A DNA stretch of 38,082 bases from Actinomycetes bacterium (lineage in GTDB: Bacteria > Actinomycetota > Acidimicrobiia > Acidimicrobiales > RAAP-2): contig JAJYEQ010000004.1 of NCBI GenBank assembly GCA_021785695.1, forward strand, positions 75,840-113,921, written 5' to 3'. Below, piece by piece: positions 8,304 to 15,588 of the stretch (position 1 is its first letter; each line of letters opens with the position of its first letter). The position numbers and the translations under genes are program-made. The notes beneath the pieces were generated by a model. The model was given only the letters and a program-made list of their open reading frames with translations. It did not search any database and was not told the DNA's origin.

Positions 8304-8452
8304 TCCTTGGGCCGCGATAAGAATAGCAAATACACATGCCAACCTTTGTGAAAATAGGCGCAATCTATGACTTTGGTCCCTAGGTCCTGCCCGTGAGCGC
8401 GCCAGCGACCTCCCTACGGTGAAGGAAGAAGGGGCACGAAGGAGGCACCACC

Positions 8453-8713
8453 GTGGTAGTCGTGGTAGAAGAGCTGAAGGACCTGCACGTTGACGTCACC
8501 GTTGACGCCCGTGGGACGTCCTGCCCCGGCCCGATCCTGGCGGCCAAGAAGAACATCGGCCGTGTCCCCGTCGGGGGCATCATGGAGGTCCTGGCGACCG
8601 ACTCGGGCACCAAGAAGGACCTGCCGGCCTGGACGCTCAAGGTGGGCAACGAGTACCTCGGCGACTACGACGACGCCGGGTACATCCGCCTGTACCTGCG
8701 CAAGGTGAAGTAG
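8453..8713 (+). CDS. tusA: TusA-family sulfurtransferase, first gene of the sulfur/Hdr operon
   Basis: A small cytoplasmic sulfur carrier (86 residues) that binds sulfane sulfur as a cysteine persulfide and hands it to partner proteins. The family signature CPGPILAAKK follows an Asp-Ala-Arg-Gly strand; Cys24 is the predicted persulfide site. The rest has the usual beta-alpha-beta pattern. The GTG at 8453 has a perfect GGAGG at 8441-8445, seven bases upstream. Its TAG overlaps the next GTG by one base, so it is translationally coupled to the MvhD-like gene. In sulfur oxidisers TusA feeds sHdr or Dsr pathways, while in other bacteria it serves tRNA thiolation; the operon context here favours dissimilatory or sulfur-detoxifying use. 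Confidence 0.88.
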   Translation: MVVVVEELKDLHVDVTVDARGTSCPGPILAAKKNIGRVPVGGIMEVLATDSGTKKDLPAWTLKVGNEYLGDYDDAGYIRLYLRKVK

Positions 8714-9138
8714 TGGGCGCCGGCCACGGGGCCGGTGCCACATCGCCGCGGATCCTCGTGTTCTCGACGGCGAACATCTCGGACCCCGGCATCGACTTGG
8801 CGGGCAGCCAGCACCGCCACTACGCCTCGAGCATCTCGACCATCACGGTCCCGTGCTCCTCGAGCATCCAGCCGCGCTGGATCGTCTACGCCCTCGAGCA
8901 CGGCTTCGACGGGGTCTTCCTGGCCATCGACGGTGACGAGTGCGCCTACCTGCCCGACTGCAACGCGCGCTCCTCGCGCATCGCCGCCCAGGCCCAGGAG
9001 CGCCTGCGCCCGCTGGGCATCGCCCTGGAGCGGGTCCGCATGGCGGCGCTGTGCTCGGTGTGCTCGGAGGCCTTCGTCAAGCACATGGACGAGTTCGCGG
9101 CGCAGCTGGCCGCCCTGCCCGTGGAGGTGGCGGCATGA
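8713..9138 (+). CDS. MvhD-like hydrogenase/Hdr iron-sulfur subunit, divergent
   Basis: In methanogens MvhD passes electrons between hydrogenase and HdrA through a [2Fe-2S] cluster; in QmoB the same domain is fused to an HdrA. This 141-residue protein follows the MvhD pattern: ILVFSTA strand, GIDLAG, the helix RWIVYALEHGFDGVFLA, a Cys-containing loop (ECAYLPDC), GIALERVRM, and a C-terminal helix. The N-terminal CxxC of MvhD is missing: the aligned segment reads FSTANISDP. Remaining cysteines are Cys48, Cys77, Cys83, Cys114 and Cys117, so a cluster is still possible but its ligands would differ. The GTG start overlaps the tusA stop, and its TGA overlaps the ATG of the HdrA-GltD gene, arguing that the products form one complex. 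Confidence 0.75.
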   Translation: MGAGHGAGATSPRILVFSTANISDPGIDLAGSQHRHYASSISTITVPCSSSIQPRWIVYALEHGFDGVFLAIDGDECAYLPDCNARSSRIAAQAQERLRPLGIALERVRMAALCSVCSEAFVKHMDEFAAQLAALPVEVAA

Positions 9139-11861
9139 AGTTCGATGCACTGGTGGTCGGCGGCGGCATCGCCGGGATGGAGTCCTCCCTGAAGCTGGCC
9201 GACATGGGCTACTCGGTGGCGCTGGTCGAGCGCCAGGCGAGCGTGGGCGGGCGCATGATCCTGCTGTCGAAGGTCTTTCCCACCCTCGACTGCGCGAGCT
9301 GCATCTCGGGGCCCAAGATGTCCTCGACCGTCAACCATCCCAACATCACGACCTTCACGACCAGTGAGGTCGAGGGCATCCGCCGCCAGCCCGACGGCAC
9401 CTTTGCCGCGAGCGTGCGCCAGCGCGCCAAGTACGTCGACTGGTCGGCCTGCACGGGCTGCCAGGACTGCGAGGTGGCCTGCACAGTCGCCGTGCCCGAC
9501 CAGTTCAACTACGACCTCGCCGCGCGCCGCGCCGCCTACATCGCCTTCCCCCAGGCCGTGCCCAAGAAGGCCGTGCTCGAGCGCGCGGGGACCTCGCCGT
9601 GCACCGACGCGTGCCCGGCGGGCATCAAGGCGCACGGCTACGTGGCGCTCATCCGCGACGGCCGCTACGAGGAGGCCTTCCAGCTGATCTTGGAGGCGAC
9701 CCCACTGGTGGCCACCCTCGGGCGCGCCTGCTACGCCCCCTGCGAGGAGTCCTGCACCCGCGGGGACCTGGAAGGCACCTTGCCGATCCGGCGGCTGAAG
9801 CGCTTCGTCGCCGACTGGCACTACGCCACCCACGACGGTCCCGGCGTCGAGCCCGCGGCGCCGACGGGCCAGCGCGTGGCCATCGTCGGCTCGGGCCCCG
9901 CCGGTCTGACCGCCGCCTGGCAGCTGGCCCGCCGCGGCCACGGGGTCACCATCTTCGAGGCCGCGCCCGAGCCCGGCGGGTTCCTGCGCTACGCCCTGCC
10001 CGAGTACCGGCTTCCGCGCGCCGCGGTCGACCAGGACATCGCCAACGTCACGGCGCTCGGCGTCGAGATCGTGGTCGATCACCCCGTCGACGACGTGGTC
10101 GGGCTGCGCGACGCGGGCTACGACGCGGTGGTCGTGGCCACCGGGACGCCGCTGGCCCAGTCGCTGCACGTCCCGGGTGAGGAGCACACCGGCGTCACCA
10201 GCGGGCTGGCGTTCCTGGGCGCGGTGCGCCAGGGGGAGAGTCGCGACCTGTCGGGTCGCACAGTCGTCGTGGTCGGGGGCGGCAACGTGGCTATGGATGC
10301 GGCACGGACCGCCCGTCGTTTGGGCGCGGCCGTGACCGTGGTCTATCGCCGCAGCCGCGGGGAGATGCCCGCAAACCACGTCGAGGCCGAGGACGCTGAG
10401 CAGGAAGGCGTCACGCTCGCCTTCCTGCTCGCACCGGCCGAGGTCGTCGCCGACGCCGCCGGCCACGTGCGCGCGCTGCGCTGCCAGGAGATGCGTCTGG
10501 GACCCCCCGACGCGTCGGGCCGGCGCCGTCCCGAGCCGGTCGCCGGAGCCGAGCGCGTCGTCGCGTGTGACCTGGTGATCTCGGCCATCGGGCTGCGCCC
10601 CGACGCCAACGCCTTCGCCACCTTGTCCCATGACGGGTCCGGGGCGCTGGTGGCCGATCCCACCACCTTGGCCACGGCCCTGCCCGGCGTCTTCGTCGCC
10701 GGCGACGCCGTCACCGGCCCCTCCGACATCACCCGGGCCGTCGGCCAGGGTCGGCGCGCCGCGCACATGGCGGATCGCTGGCTGCGCGGCGAGCCCCTCG
10801 ACGGCTTCCACGCGCTCGACGACCGCCTGGCGGTCGTCGATCACGCCGCGGTCCTGGCGCGCCAGCGGACCCACGCGCGCCGTGACCCCGCGGTGTCGGG
10901 CATCGACTTCTCGATGACGCCCCACGACTTCGCCGAGCTCGAGCCGGCCCTCACCGAGGCCGAGGCGCTCGCCGGCGTGTCGCGGTGCCTGGACTGCGGG
11001 GTGTGCTCGGAGTGCGGCGCCTGCTCGCGGGTGTGCCCGGCCGACGCCATCCACCTGGAGCAGCACGACGAGATGCTCGACCTGGAGGTGGATACCGTCG
11101 TGGTGGCCACCGGCTACGAGCTCTTCGACGCCTATCAGAAGCCCGAGTACGGCTACGGCACCTTCCCCAACGTCATCACCGCCACCGAGATGGACCGCCT
11201 GCTCGCACCCACGCGACCCTTCAACACGGTCCTGCGGCCCAGTGACGGCAAGGTGCCCGATCGCGTGGCCTATGTCAGCTGCGTGGGTTCGCGTGACCGC
11301 ACCGTCGACAACCCCCTGTGCTCGAAGATCTGCTGCATGTACTCGATCAAGCAGCACCAGCTGATCATGGGGGCCCTGCCCCTGGCCGACGTCACCACCC
11401 ACTACATGGACATGCGCGCGGCGGGCAAGCGCTACGAGGAGTTCTTCTCCCAGGGCAAGGACATGGGCGCGACCTACATCAAGGGGCGGGTGGCCAAGAT
11501 CGAGGAGAAGGACAACGGCGACCTGCGGGTCTTCTACGAGGACATCGAGAACGGCGGACGCGTCGTGGCGGCCGAGTACGACCTGGTCGTGCTGTCGGTG
11601 GGCGTGCGACCCAACCCCGACGCCCTGCGGCTCTTCGACGAGGAGGACCTGGCCGCCACCGAGTTCCGGTTCGTCGCCGAGCCGGCGGGCGACCACAGCC
11701 CGGGCGCCACCAGCATCCCGGGCGTGTACGTCGCGGGCGCCTCGTCGGGGGCCAAGGACATCGTCGACTCGATCATGCACGCGGGGGCCGCCGTCGCCCA
11801 GGCGGCGGCCACGCTCGAAGTCGCACACCCGCGCCGGCGGGTGCCGCTGGAGGTGCGCTGA
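9135..11861 (+). CDS. HdrA with an inserted GltD/NfnB-type NAD(P)H:FAD module (fusion flavoprotein)
   Basis: A 908-residue cytoplasmic flavoprotein built as HdrA-N, GltD, HdrA-C. Residues 1-150 are the HdrA N-terminus: FAD motif GGGIAG (9-14), GGRM, LDCASC, and a cysteine set Cys106/109/112/116. At about 152-560 a complete GltD/NfnB-like unit is inserted: cluster cysteines in CTDAC (156, 160) and CYAPCEESC (199, 203, 207), FAD motif GSGPAG (252-257), NAD(P) motif GGGNVAMD (381-388), and the closing VFVAGDAV stretch. Residues 590-908 resume HdrA: a Cys-rich segment RCLDCGVCSECGACSRVC (618-634), VSCVGSRD, CSKICCMYSIKQ and YYMD-type sequence (HYMDMR), then a second FAD-closing motif. Two FADs and several [4Fe-4S] clusters are expected. 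It could pass electrons between NAD(P)H and the Hdr/Qmo-like partners, perhaps by bifurcation. It overlaps both neighbours. Confidence 0.88.
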   Translation: MKFDALVVGGGIAGMESSLKLADMGYSVALVERQASVGGRMILLSKVFPTLDCASCISGPKMSSTVNHPNITTFTTSEVEGIRRQPDGTFAASVRQRAKYVDWSACTGCQDCEVACTVAVPDQFNYDLAARRAAYIAFPQAVPKKAVLERAGTSPCTDACPAGIKAHGYVALIRDGRYEEAFQLILEATPLVATLGRACYAPCEESCTRGDLEGTLPIRRLKRFVADWHYATHDGPGVEPAAPTGQRVAIVGSGPAGLTAAWQLARRGHGVTIFEAAPEPGGFLRYALPEYRLPRAAVDQDIANVTALGVEIVVDHPVDDVVGLRDAGYDAVVVATGTPLAQSLHVPGEEHTGVTSGLAFLGAVRQGESRDLSGRTVVVVGGGNVAMDAARTARRLGAAVTVVYRRSRGEMPANHVEAEDAEQEGVTLAFLLAPAEVVADAAGHVRALRCQEMRLGPPDASGRRRPEPVAGAERVVACDLVISAIGLRPDANAFATLSHDGSGALVADPTTLATALPGVFVAGDAVTGPSDITRAVGQGRRAAHMADRWLRGEPLDGFHALDDRLAVVDHAAVLARQRTHARRDPAVSGIDFSMTPHDFAELEPALTEAEALAGVSRCLDCGVCSECGACSRVCPADAIHLEQHDEMLDLEVDTVVVATGYELFDAYQKPEYGYGTFPNVITATEMDRLLAPTRPFNTVLRPSDGKVPDRVAYVSCVGSRDRTVDNPLCSKICCMYSIKQHQLIMGALPLADVTTHYMDMRAAGKRYEEFFSQGKDMGATYIKGRVAKIEEKDNGDLRVFYEDIENGGRVVAAEYDLVVLSVGVRPNPDALRLFDEEDLAATEFRFVAEPAGDHSPGATSIPGVYVAGASSGAKDIVDSIMHAGAAVAQAAATLEVAHPRRRVPLEVR

Positions 11862-13627
11862 TGGAACACCAGGAGCTGACCACGCCGAGCCCGGACGGGG
11901 AGCACCGCCGGATCGGCGTCTACATCTGCCACTGCGGGGGCAACATCTCGGACTTCGTCGACGTGGCCGCGGTGCGCGACGCCGTGGCCACGGACCCCAA
12001 CGTGGTGCACGCCGAGACGACCCTGTTCGCCTGCTCGGACGCGACCCAGCACGACATGGTCGAGCGCATCCAGCGCGACGGGCTCGACGGGCTGGTCGTG
12101 GCCTCGTGCTCGCCCAAGCTGCACGTCCCGACGTTCCGGGCCGTGTCGCGGCGCGCGGGGCTCAACCAGTTCCAGTACACGCAGGTGAACATTCGCGAGC
12201 AGTGCTCGTGGGTCCACAGCGACGACCGACCCGGAGCGACCGCCAAGGCCACCGGGCTGGTGCGGGCCGGGATCGGCCACGCCAGCCTGTCGGTGCCCCT
12301 GGAGCCAGTGGGCGTGGACACCGTGCCGAGCGCCCTGGTGGTCGGCGGCGGCGTCGCCGGCCTGCGCGCGGCCGTGGGCCTGGCCGACCTCGGGCTCTCC
12401 GTGACCCTGGTCGAGCGCACCGACCACCTGGGCGGGGCCGTCGGGGGACTGGGCGCGATGTTCCCGAGCAACCAGTCGGGCCGCGAGCTGATCGCCCAGC
12501 TGGTCGACGAGGTCGCCGCCCGCCCGACGATCAGCGTGCTCCTGGAGACCGAGCTGGTGGCCAAGTCGGGGACGTTCGGCAACTACGAGGTCCGCCTCGA
12601 GGGGCCGGCCGGGACCGACCCGGTCACCGCCACGGTCGGGGTCCTGGTCATCGCGACGGGCTTCGCCTCCTACGAGCCGGCGCTCGGCGAGTACGGCTAC
12701 GGCATCGAGGGCGTTCTCACGCTGCCCGAGTTCACCGCGATGCTCGACGCGTCACCCGGGCCGCTCCACTACCGGGGCCGCCCGGTGGGCTCGATTGCCT
12801 ACGTCTACTGCGTGGGCAGCCGCCAGCCCGGCGGCAACGAGTACTGCTCGAAGTACTGCTGCACCGCGACGGCCCACGTGGCCGTGCAGGTGGCCGCCCG
12901 CGACGACCGGGTGACCCAGTACCACCTGTACCGCGACGTGCGCACCTACGGCGTCTACGAGCTGCTCTACGAGGAGGCCCGCAAGCGCGGCTCGGTCTAC
13001 CTGAAGTACGCCGACGACGCGCCGCCCGACGTCGAGCGCCGGGGCGACCAGCTGGTCGTCACGGCCCGAGACACCCTGACGGGCCCGGCCGAGCTGGAGA
13101 TCCCCGTCGACCTGGTGGTCCTGGTCACGGGCATGGTGGCCGCGCCCAACCACGACCTCACCAGCCTGCTCAAGCTGCCGCTGGGGTCCGACGGCTTCTA
13201 CAACGAGATCCACCCCAAGCTGCGCCCCGTCGAGACGGTGGTCGACGGCGTCCTGATCGCCGGCGCCAGCCAGGGGCCCAAGACCGTCTCGGAGAGCGTG
13301 GCCAGCGCGCTGGCGGCCGTCGCCCAGAGCGGGGCCATGCTGCTCAATGGCCGGGCCGAGCTGAACCCGCTGGTCGCGGTGGCCGGGGCGGCGTGCGCGT
13401 GGTGCGGCGAGTGCGCCGCCGTGTGCCCCTACGACGCGATCTCGCGCGTGGAGGTCGACGGCGTCGCGGTCGCCCACATCGACCCGTCGGCCTGCAAGGG
13501 CTGCGGCGGCTGCGCCCCGTACTGCCCGAACGAGGCGATCGACCTGCTCGGGGTCACGACCGCCCAGGTGGAGCACATGATCGACGGCATGGTCGGTCCG
13601 GTGCGCGAGGAGGTGCTGGTCTCATGA
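11861..13627 (+). CDS. Second HdrA-type subunit with two C-terminal [4Fe-4S] clusters
   Basis: This 588-residue protein has canonical HdrA order. The N-terminal domain has GVYICHCGGNI (residues 19-28), FACSD, ASCSPKLH and NIREQCSWVH. The FAD motif GGGVAGL is at 162-168, followed by YVYCVGSR, CSKYCC, YLYRDVRTYG-like sequence (HLYRDVRTYG), and a closing VLIAGASQGPKTVSES. At the C-terminus two ferredoxin-type clusters are bound by Cys512/515/518/522 and Cys545/548/551/555. It would serve as the flavin and electron-wiring subunit of a soluble Hdr or Qmo complex. In Qmo complexes QmoB is an HdrA fused to an MvhD domain; here the MvhD-like part is a separate upstream gene. Start and stop overlap the neighbouring genes (TGATG and ATGA), so near-equal synthesis is expected. 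Confidence 0.9.
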   Translation: MEHQELTTPSPDGEHRRIGVYICHCGGNISDFVDVAAVRDAVATDPNVVHAETTLFACSDATQHDMVERIQRDGLDGLVVASCSPKLHVPTFRAVSRRAGLNQFQYTQVNIREQCSWVHSDDRPGATAKATGLVRAGIGHASLSVPLEPVGVDTVPSALVVGGGVAGLRAAVGLADLGLSVTLVERTDHLGGAVGGLGAMFPSNQSGRELIAQLVDEVAARPTISVLLETELVAKSGTFGNYEVRLEGPAGTDPVTATVGVLVIATGFASYEPALGEYGYGIEGVLTLPEFTAMLDASPGPLHYRGRPVGSIAYVYCVGSRQPGGNEYCSKYCCTATAHVAVQVAARDDRVTQYHLYRDVRTYGVYELLYEEARKRGSVYLKYADDAPPDVERRGDQLVVTARDTLTGPAELEIPVDLVVLVTGMVAAPNHDLTSLLKLPLGSDGFYNEIHPKLRPVETVVDGVLIAGASQGPKTVSESVASALAAVAQSGAMLLNGRAELNPLVAVAGAACAWCGECAAVCPYDAISRVEVDGVAVAHIDPSACKGCGGCAPYCPNEAIDLLGVTTAQVEHMIDGMVGPVREEVLVS

Positions 13628-13875
13628 GGGAGCGCGACCGGCGTGAGGTCATCCGGGACGAGCCGCTGATGCACGCCCCGATCCGGCGCGAGCTGGCCGG
13701 GGGACCCCTCACGGTCCCCGAGCTGGCCGCGCGCCTGGGCCGCCCACCCGAGGAGGTCCTCTTGTGGGTGATGGGCATGCGGCGCTACCGGCAGGTCGTC
13801 GAGGTCCCCGACAGCGACGACGAGGGCTACTTCCGCTACGAGCTGGTCGCGTCCGACGAGGAGGTGCTCGCGTGA
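13624..13875 (+). CDS. 83-residue helix-turn-helix-like protein in the hdr operon
   Basis: I do not recognise a named family. The 83-residue, highly charged protein contains PLTVPELAARLGRPPEEVLLWVMGMRR split over a helix-turn-helix-like pattern (about residues 28-55), then an acidic tail with SDDEGYFRYEL. It has no cysteine, signal peptide or membrane segment. Its ATG overlaps the upstream hdrA stop and its TGA overlaps the GTG of the QmoC-like gene, so it is made in step with the complex. That placement suggests an assembly factor, small subunit or local regulator rather than an independent transcription factor. Function unknown. Confidence 0.75.
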   Translation: MRERDRREVIRDEPLMHAPIRRELAGGPLTVPELAARLGRPPEEVLLWVMGMRRYRQVVEVPDSDDEGYFRYELVASDEEVLA

Positions 13876-15077
13876 GCGTTGATGTCGATACCCGGTCCGC
13901 AACGGCCGCCCCGGTCCGGCTCCAGCCCGGTCTGGCTGCCGACCTGCGCGCCTTTGGCGCGCGCGACTTCGCGGCGTGCTTCAGCTGCGGGACCTGCACG
14001 GCGACGTGCCCCCTGGTCGACGACGACGCGACCTTCCCGCGTCGCCTGCTGCGCTACGGGCTGCTCGGCCTGCGCGAGGACCTGCTGGGGTCCAAGGAGC
14101 TGTGGACCTGCTACCACTGCGGCCTGTGCACCGAGAGCTGCCCCCAGGATGCCGACCCGGCGGGCTACATGGCCGCGGCACGCCGCTACGCCATCGCCGG
14201 CTACGACGCGACCGGCCTGGCCGGCGCCCTCTACCGGCGCCCGCGCCGCGCGATCGCCCTGGCGGTCCTGGTCGCGCTGGTCCTGGGCGGGGCGATGCTG
14301 GGCGTCTCGCGCACCGCGCCGTCGCGCCAGGTGGCGCTCTTCGCCTTCGTGCCCGAGTCGATGGTCCACTGGACCGGAGTGGCCGCGATGGTCCTGGTCG
14401 CCGCGCTCATGGTGGTGGGAGTCGTCTCGATGGTGCGCGGTCTGGCCCGGCGCGAGGGCGTGACCTGGAAGACCTTGACCGCCTCGCCCGGGCGGGCCTT
14501 CGCCTGGTCGGCCGCCTGGTCGGCGGTCGTCTCGGAGTCGCTGGCCTTCCGCCGCTACCGCGACGACTGCGCCGAGGAGGAGTCGGCGCGCGCTCCCTGG
14601 TGGCGCCGGCGCTGGCTGGTCCACGGGCTGACGATGTGGGGGTTCACGGGCCTGCTGGTGGCCACCCTGGCTGACTACGGGCTCTCCCTCGTCGGGCTGC
14701 GCGCGACGGGGACCCCCGAGCCGGTGTGGTATCCCGTCCGCCTGCTCGGGACGCTGGCGGGGCTGGCCTTCCTCTACGGCGTGAGCGTGCTGGCCCTCAA
14801 CCGGCTGCGTCGCGTCGAGCGCTCGGTGCAGACCTCGGAGGTCGCCGACTGGCTCTTCTTGGCCGTGCTGTGGCTCGTGGGCCTCACCGGCCTGGTGACC
14901 GAGCTCTCGCTGTACGTCCCGGGCGGTGCGACCTTCGGCTACGGGGTCTTCGTGGCCCACGTGGCCCTGGCCCTCGACCTTTTGGTGCTGCTGCCCTTCG
15001 GCAAGTTCGCCCACGTCGTCTACCGCCCGGTGGCCCTGTTCTTCCACGCGCTGGCCCGCGCGCGGTCGGTGAGCTGA
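13872..15077 (+). CDS. QmoC-like fusion: HdrC iron-sulfur domain plus cytochrome-b-like membrane domain
   Basis: A 401-residue membrane subunit. Residues 30-100 are HdrC-like with two CxxCxxC...C sets: Cys36/39/42/46 (CFSCGTCTATC) and Cys80/83/86/90 (CYHCGLCTESC). After about residue 125 come around six hydrophobic segments (roughly 127-145, 168-188, 249-270, 285-305, 325-345 and 358-378) with histidines (166, 251, 363, 381) that could bind heme b. The HdrC-HdrE layout is that of QmoC, the quinone-reactive subunit of the Qmo complex. It would exchange electrons between the cytoplasmic HdrA proteins and the membrane quinone pool. GTG 13872 overlaps the previous TGA. No HdrB-type CCG domain is present here or elsewhere in the operon. 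Confidence 0.87.
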   Translation: MSVDVDTRSATAAPVRLQPGLAADLRAFGARDFAACFSCGTCTATCPLVDDDATFPRRLLRYGLLGLREDLLGSKELWTCYHCGLCTESCPQDADPAGYMAAARRYAIAGYDATGLAGALYRRPRRAIALAVLVALVLGGAMLGVSRTAPSRQVALFAFVPESMVHWTGVAAMVLVAALMVVGVVSMVRGLARREGVTWKTLTASPGRAFAWSAAWSAVVSESLAFRRYRDDCAEEESARAPWWRRRWLVHGLTMWGFTGLLVATLADYGLSLVGLRATGTPEPVWYPVRLLGTLAGLAFLYGVSVLALNRLRRVERSVQTSEVADWLFLAVLWLVGLTGLVTELSLYVPGGATFGYGVFVAHVALALDLLVLLPFGKFAHVVYRPVALFFHALARARSVS

Positions 15078-15087
15078 GAGAGGACCT

Positions 15088-15570
15088 ATGACCGATACCT
15101 CCAAGAAGACCATCGTCGTGTTCAGCGGCGACATGGACAAGGTGCTGGCCGCCTTCGTCATGGCCAACGGCGCCGCCGCCATGGGCGACGACGTCACCAT
15201 GTTCTTCACCTTCTGGGGGCTCAACGCCCTGCGCCGGCCCGAGAACGTTGCCACGACGGGCAAGTTGGCCATCCAGAAGATGTTCGGCCGCCTGATGCCG
15301 CGCGGAGCCGCCAAGCTCCCCCTGTCGAAGATGAACTTCGCCGGGATGGGCCCGCGCCTCATGAAGCGGGTCATGCGCGAGCGCAACATCATGAGCCTGG
15401 AAGAGCTCATCGCCAGCGCCCGCGAGCAGGAGGTCACGCTGCAGGCCTGCACGATGGCGATGGACGTCATGGGGCTGACGCCCGCCGAGCTGATCGACGG
15501 CGTGGACTACGTGGGTGTGGCCACCTACCTCGCCGAGGCCGAGAAGGCGAGTCTCAACCTCTTCATCTGA
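15088..15570 (+). CDS. DsrE-family (DsrE2-like) sulfur carrier protein
   Basis: A 160-residue DsrE/DsrF-like protein. It opens with KKTIVVFSGDMDKVLAAFVMANGA in segments typical of the fold, has FFTFWGLNALR, a Lys/Met-rich middle, and a single cysteine, Cys121, in LQACTMAMDVMGL, which matches the conserved persulfide-binding position of DsrE2-type proteins. DsrE2 partners with TusA and rhodanese in sulfur oxidisers, moving sulfane sulfur between carriers. It starts ten bases after the QmoC-like stop with a good AGAGAGGACC site, so it is the last gene of the tusA-hdr operon. The hydrophobic middle may help membrane association, but I see no clear transmembrane helix. Confidence 0.87.
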   Translation: MTDTSKKTIVVFSGDMDKVLAAFVMANGAAAMGDDVTMFFTFWGLNALRRPENVATTGKLAIQKMFGRLMPRGAAKLPLSKMNFAGMGPRLMKRVMRERNIMSLEELIASAREQEVTLQACTMAMDVMGLTPAELIDGVDYVGVATYLAEAEKASLNLFI

Positions 15571-15588
15571 GTTAGCGGCTGGGCCTGG

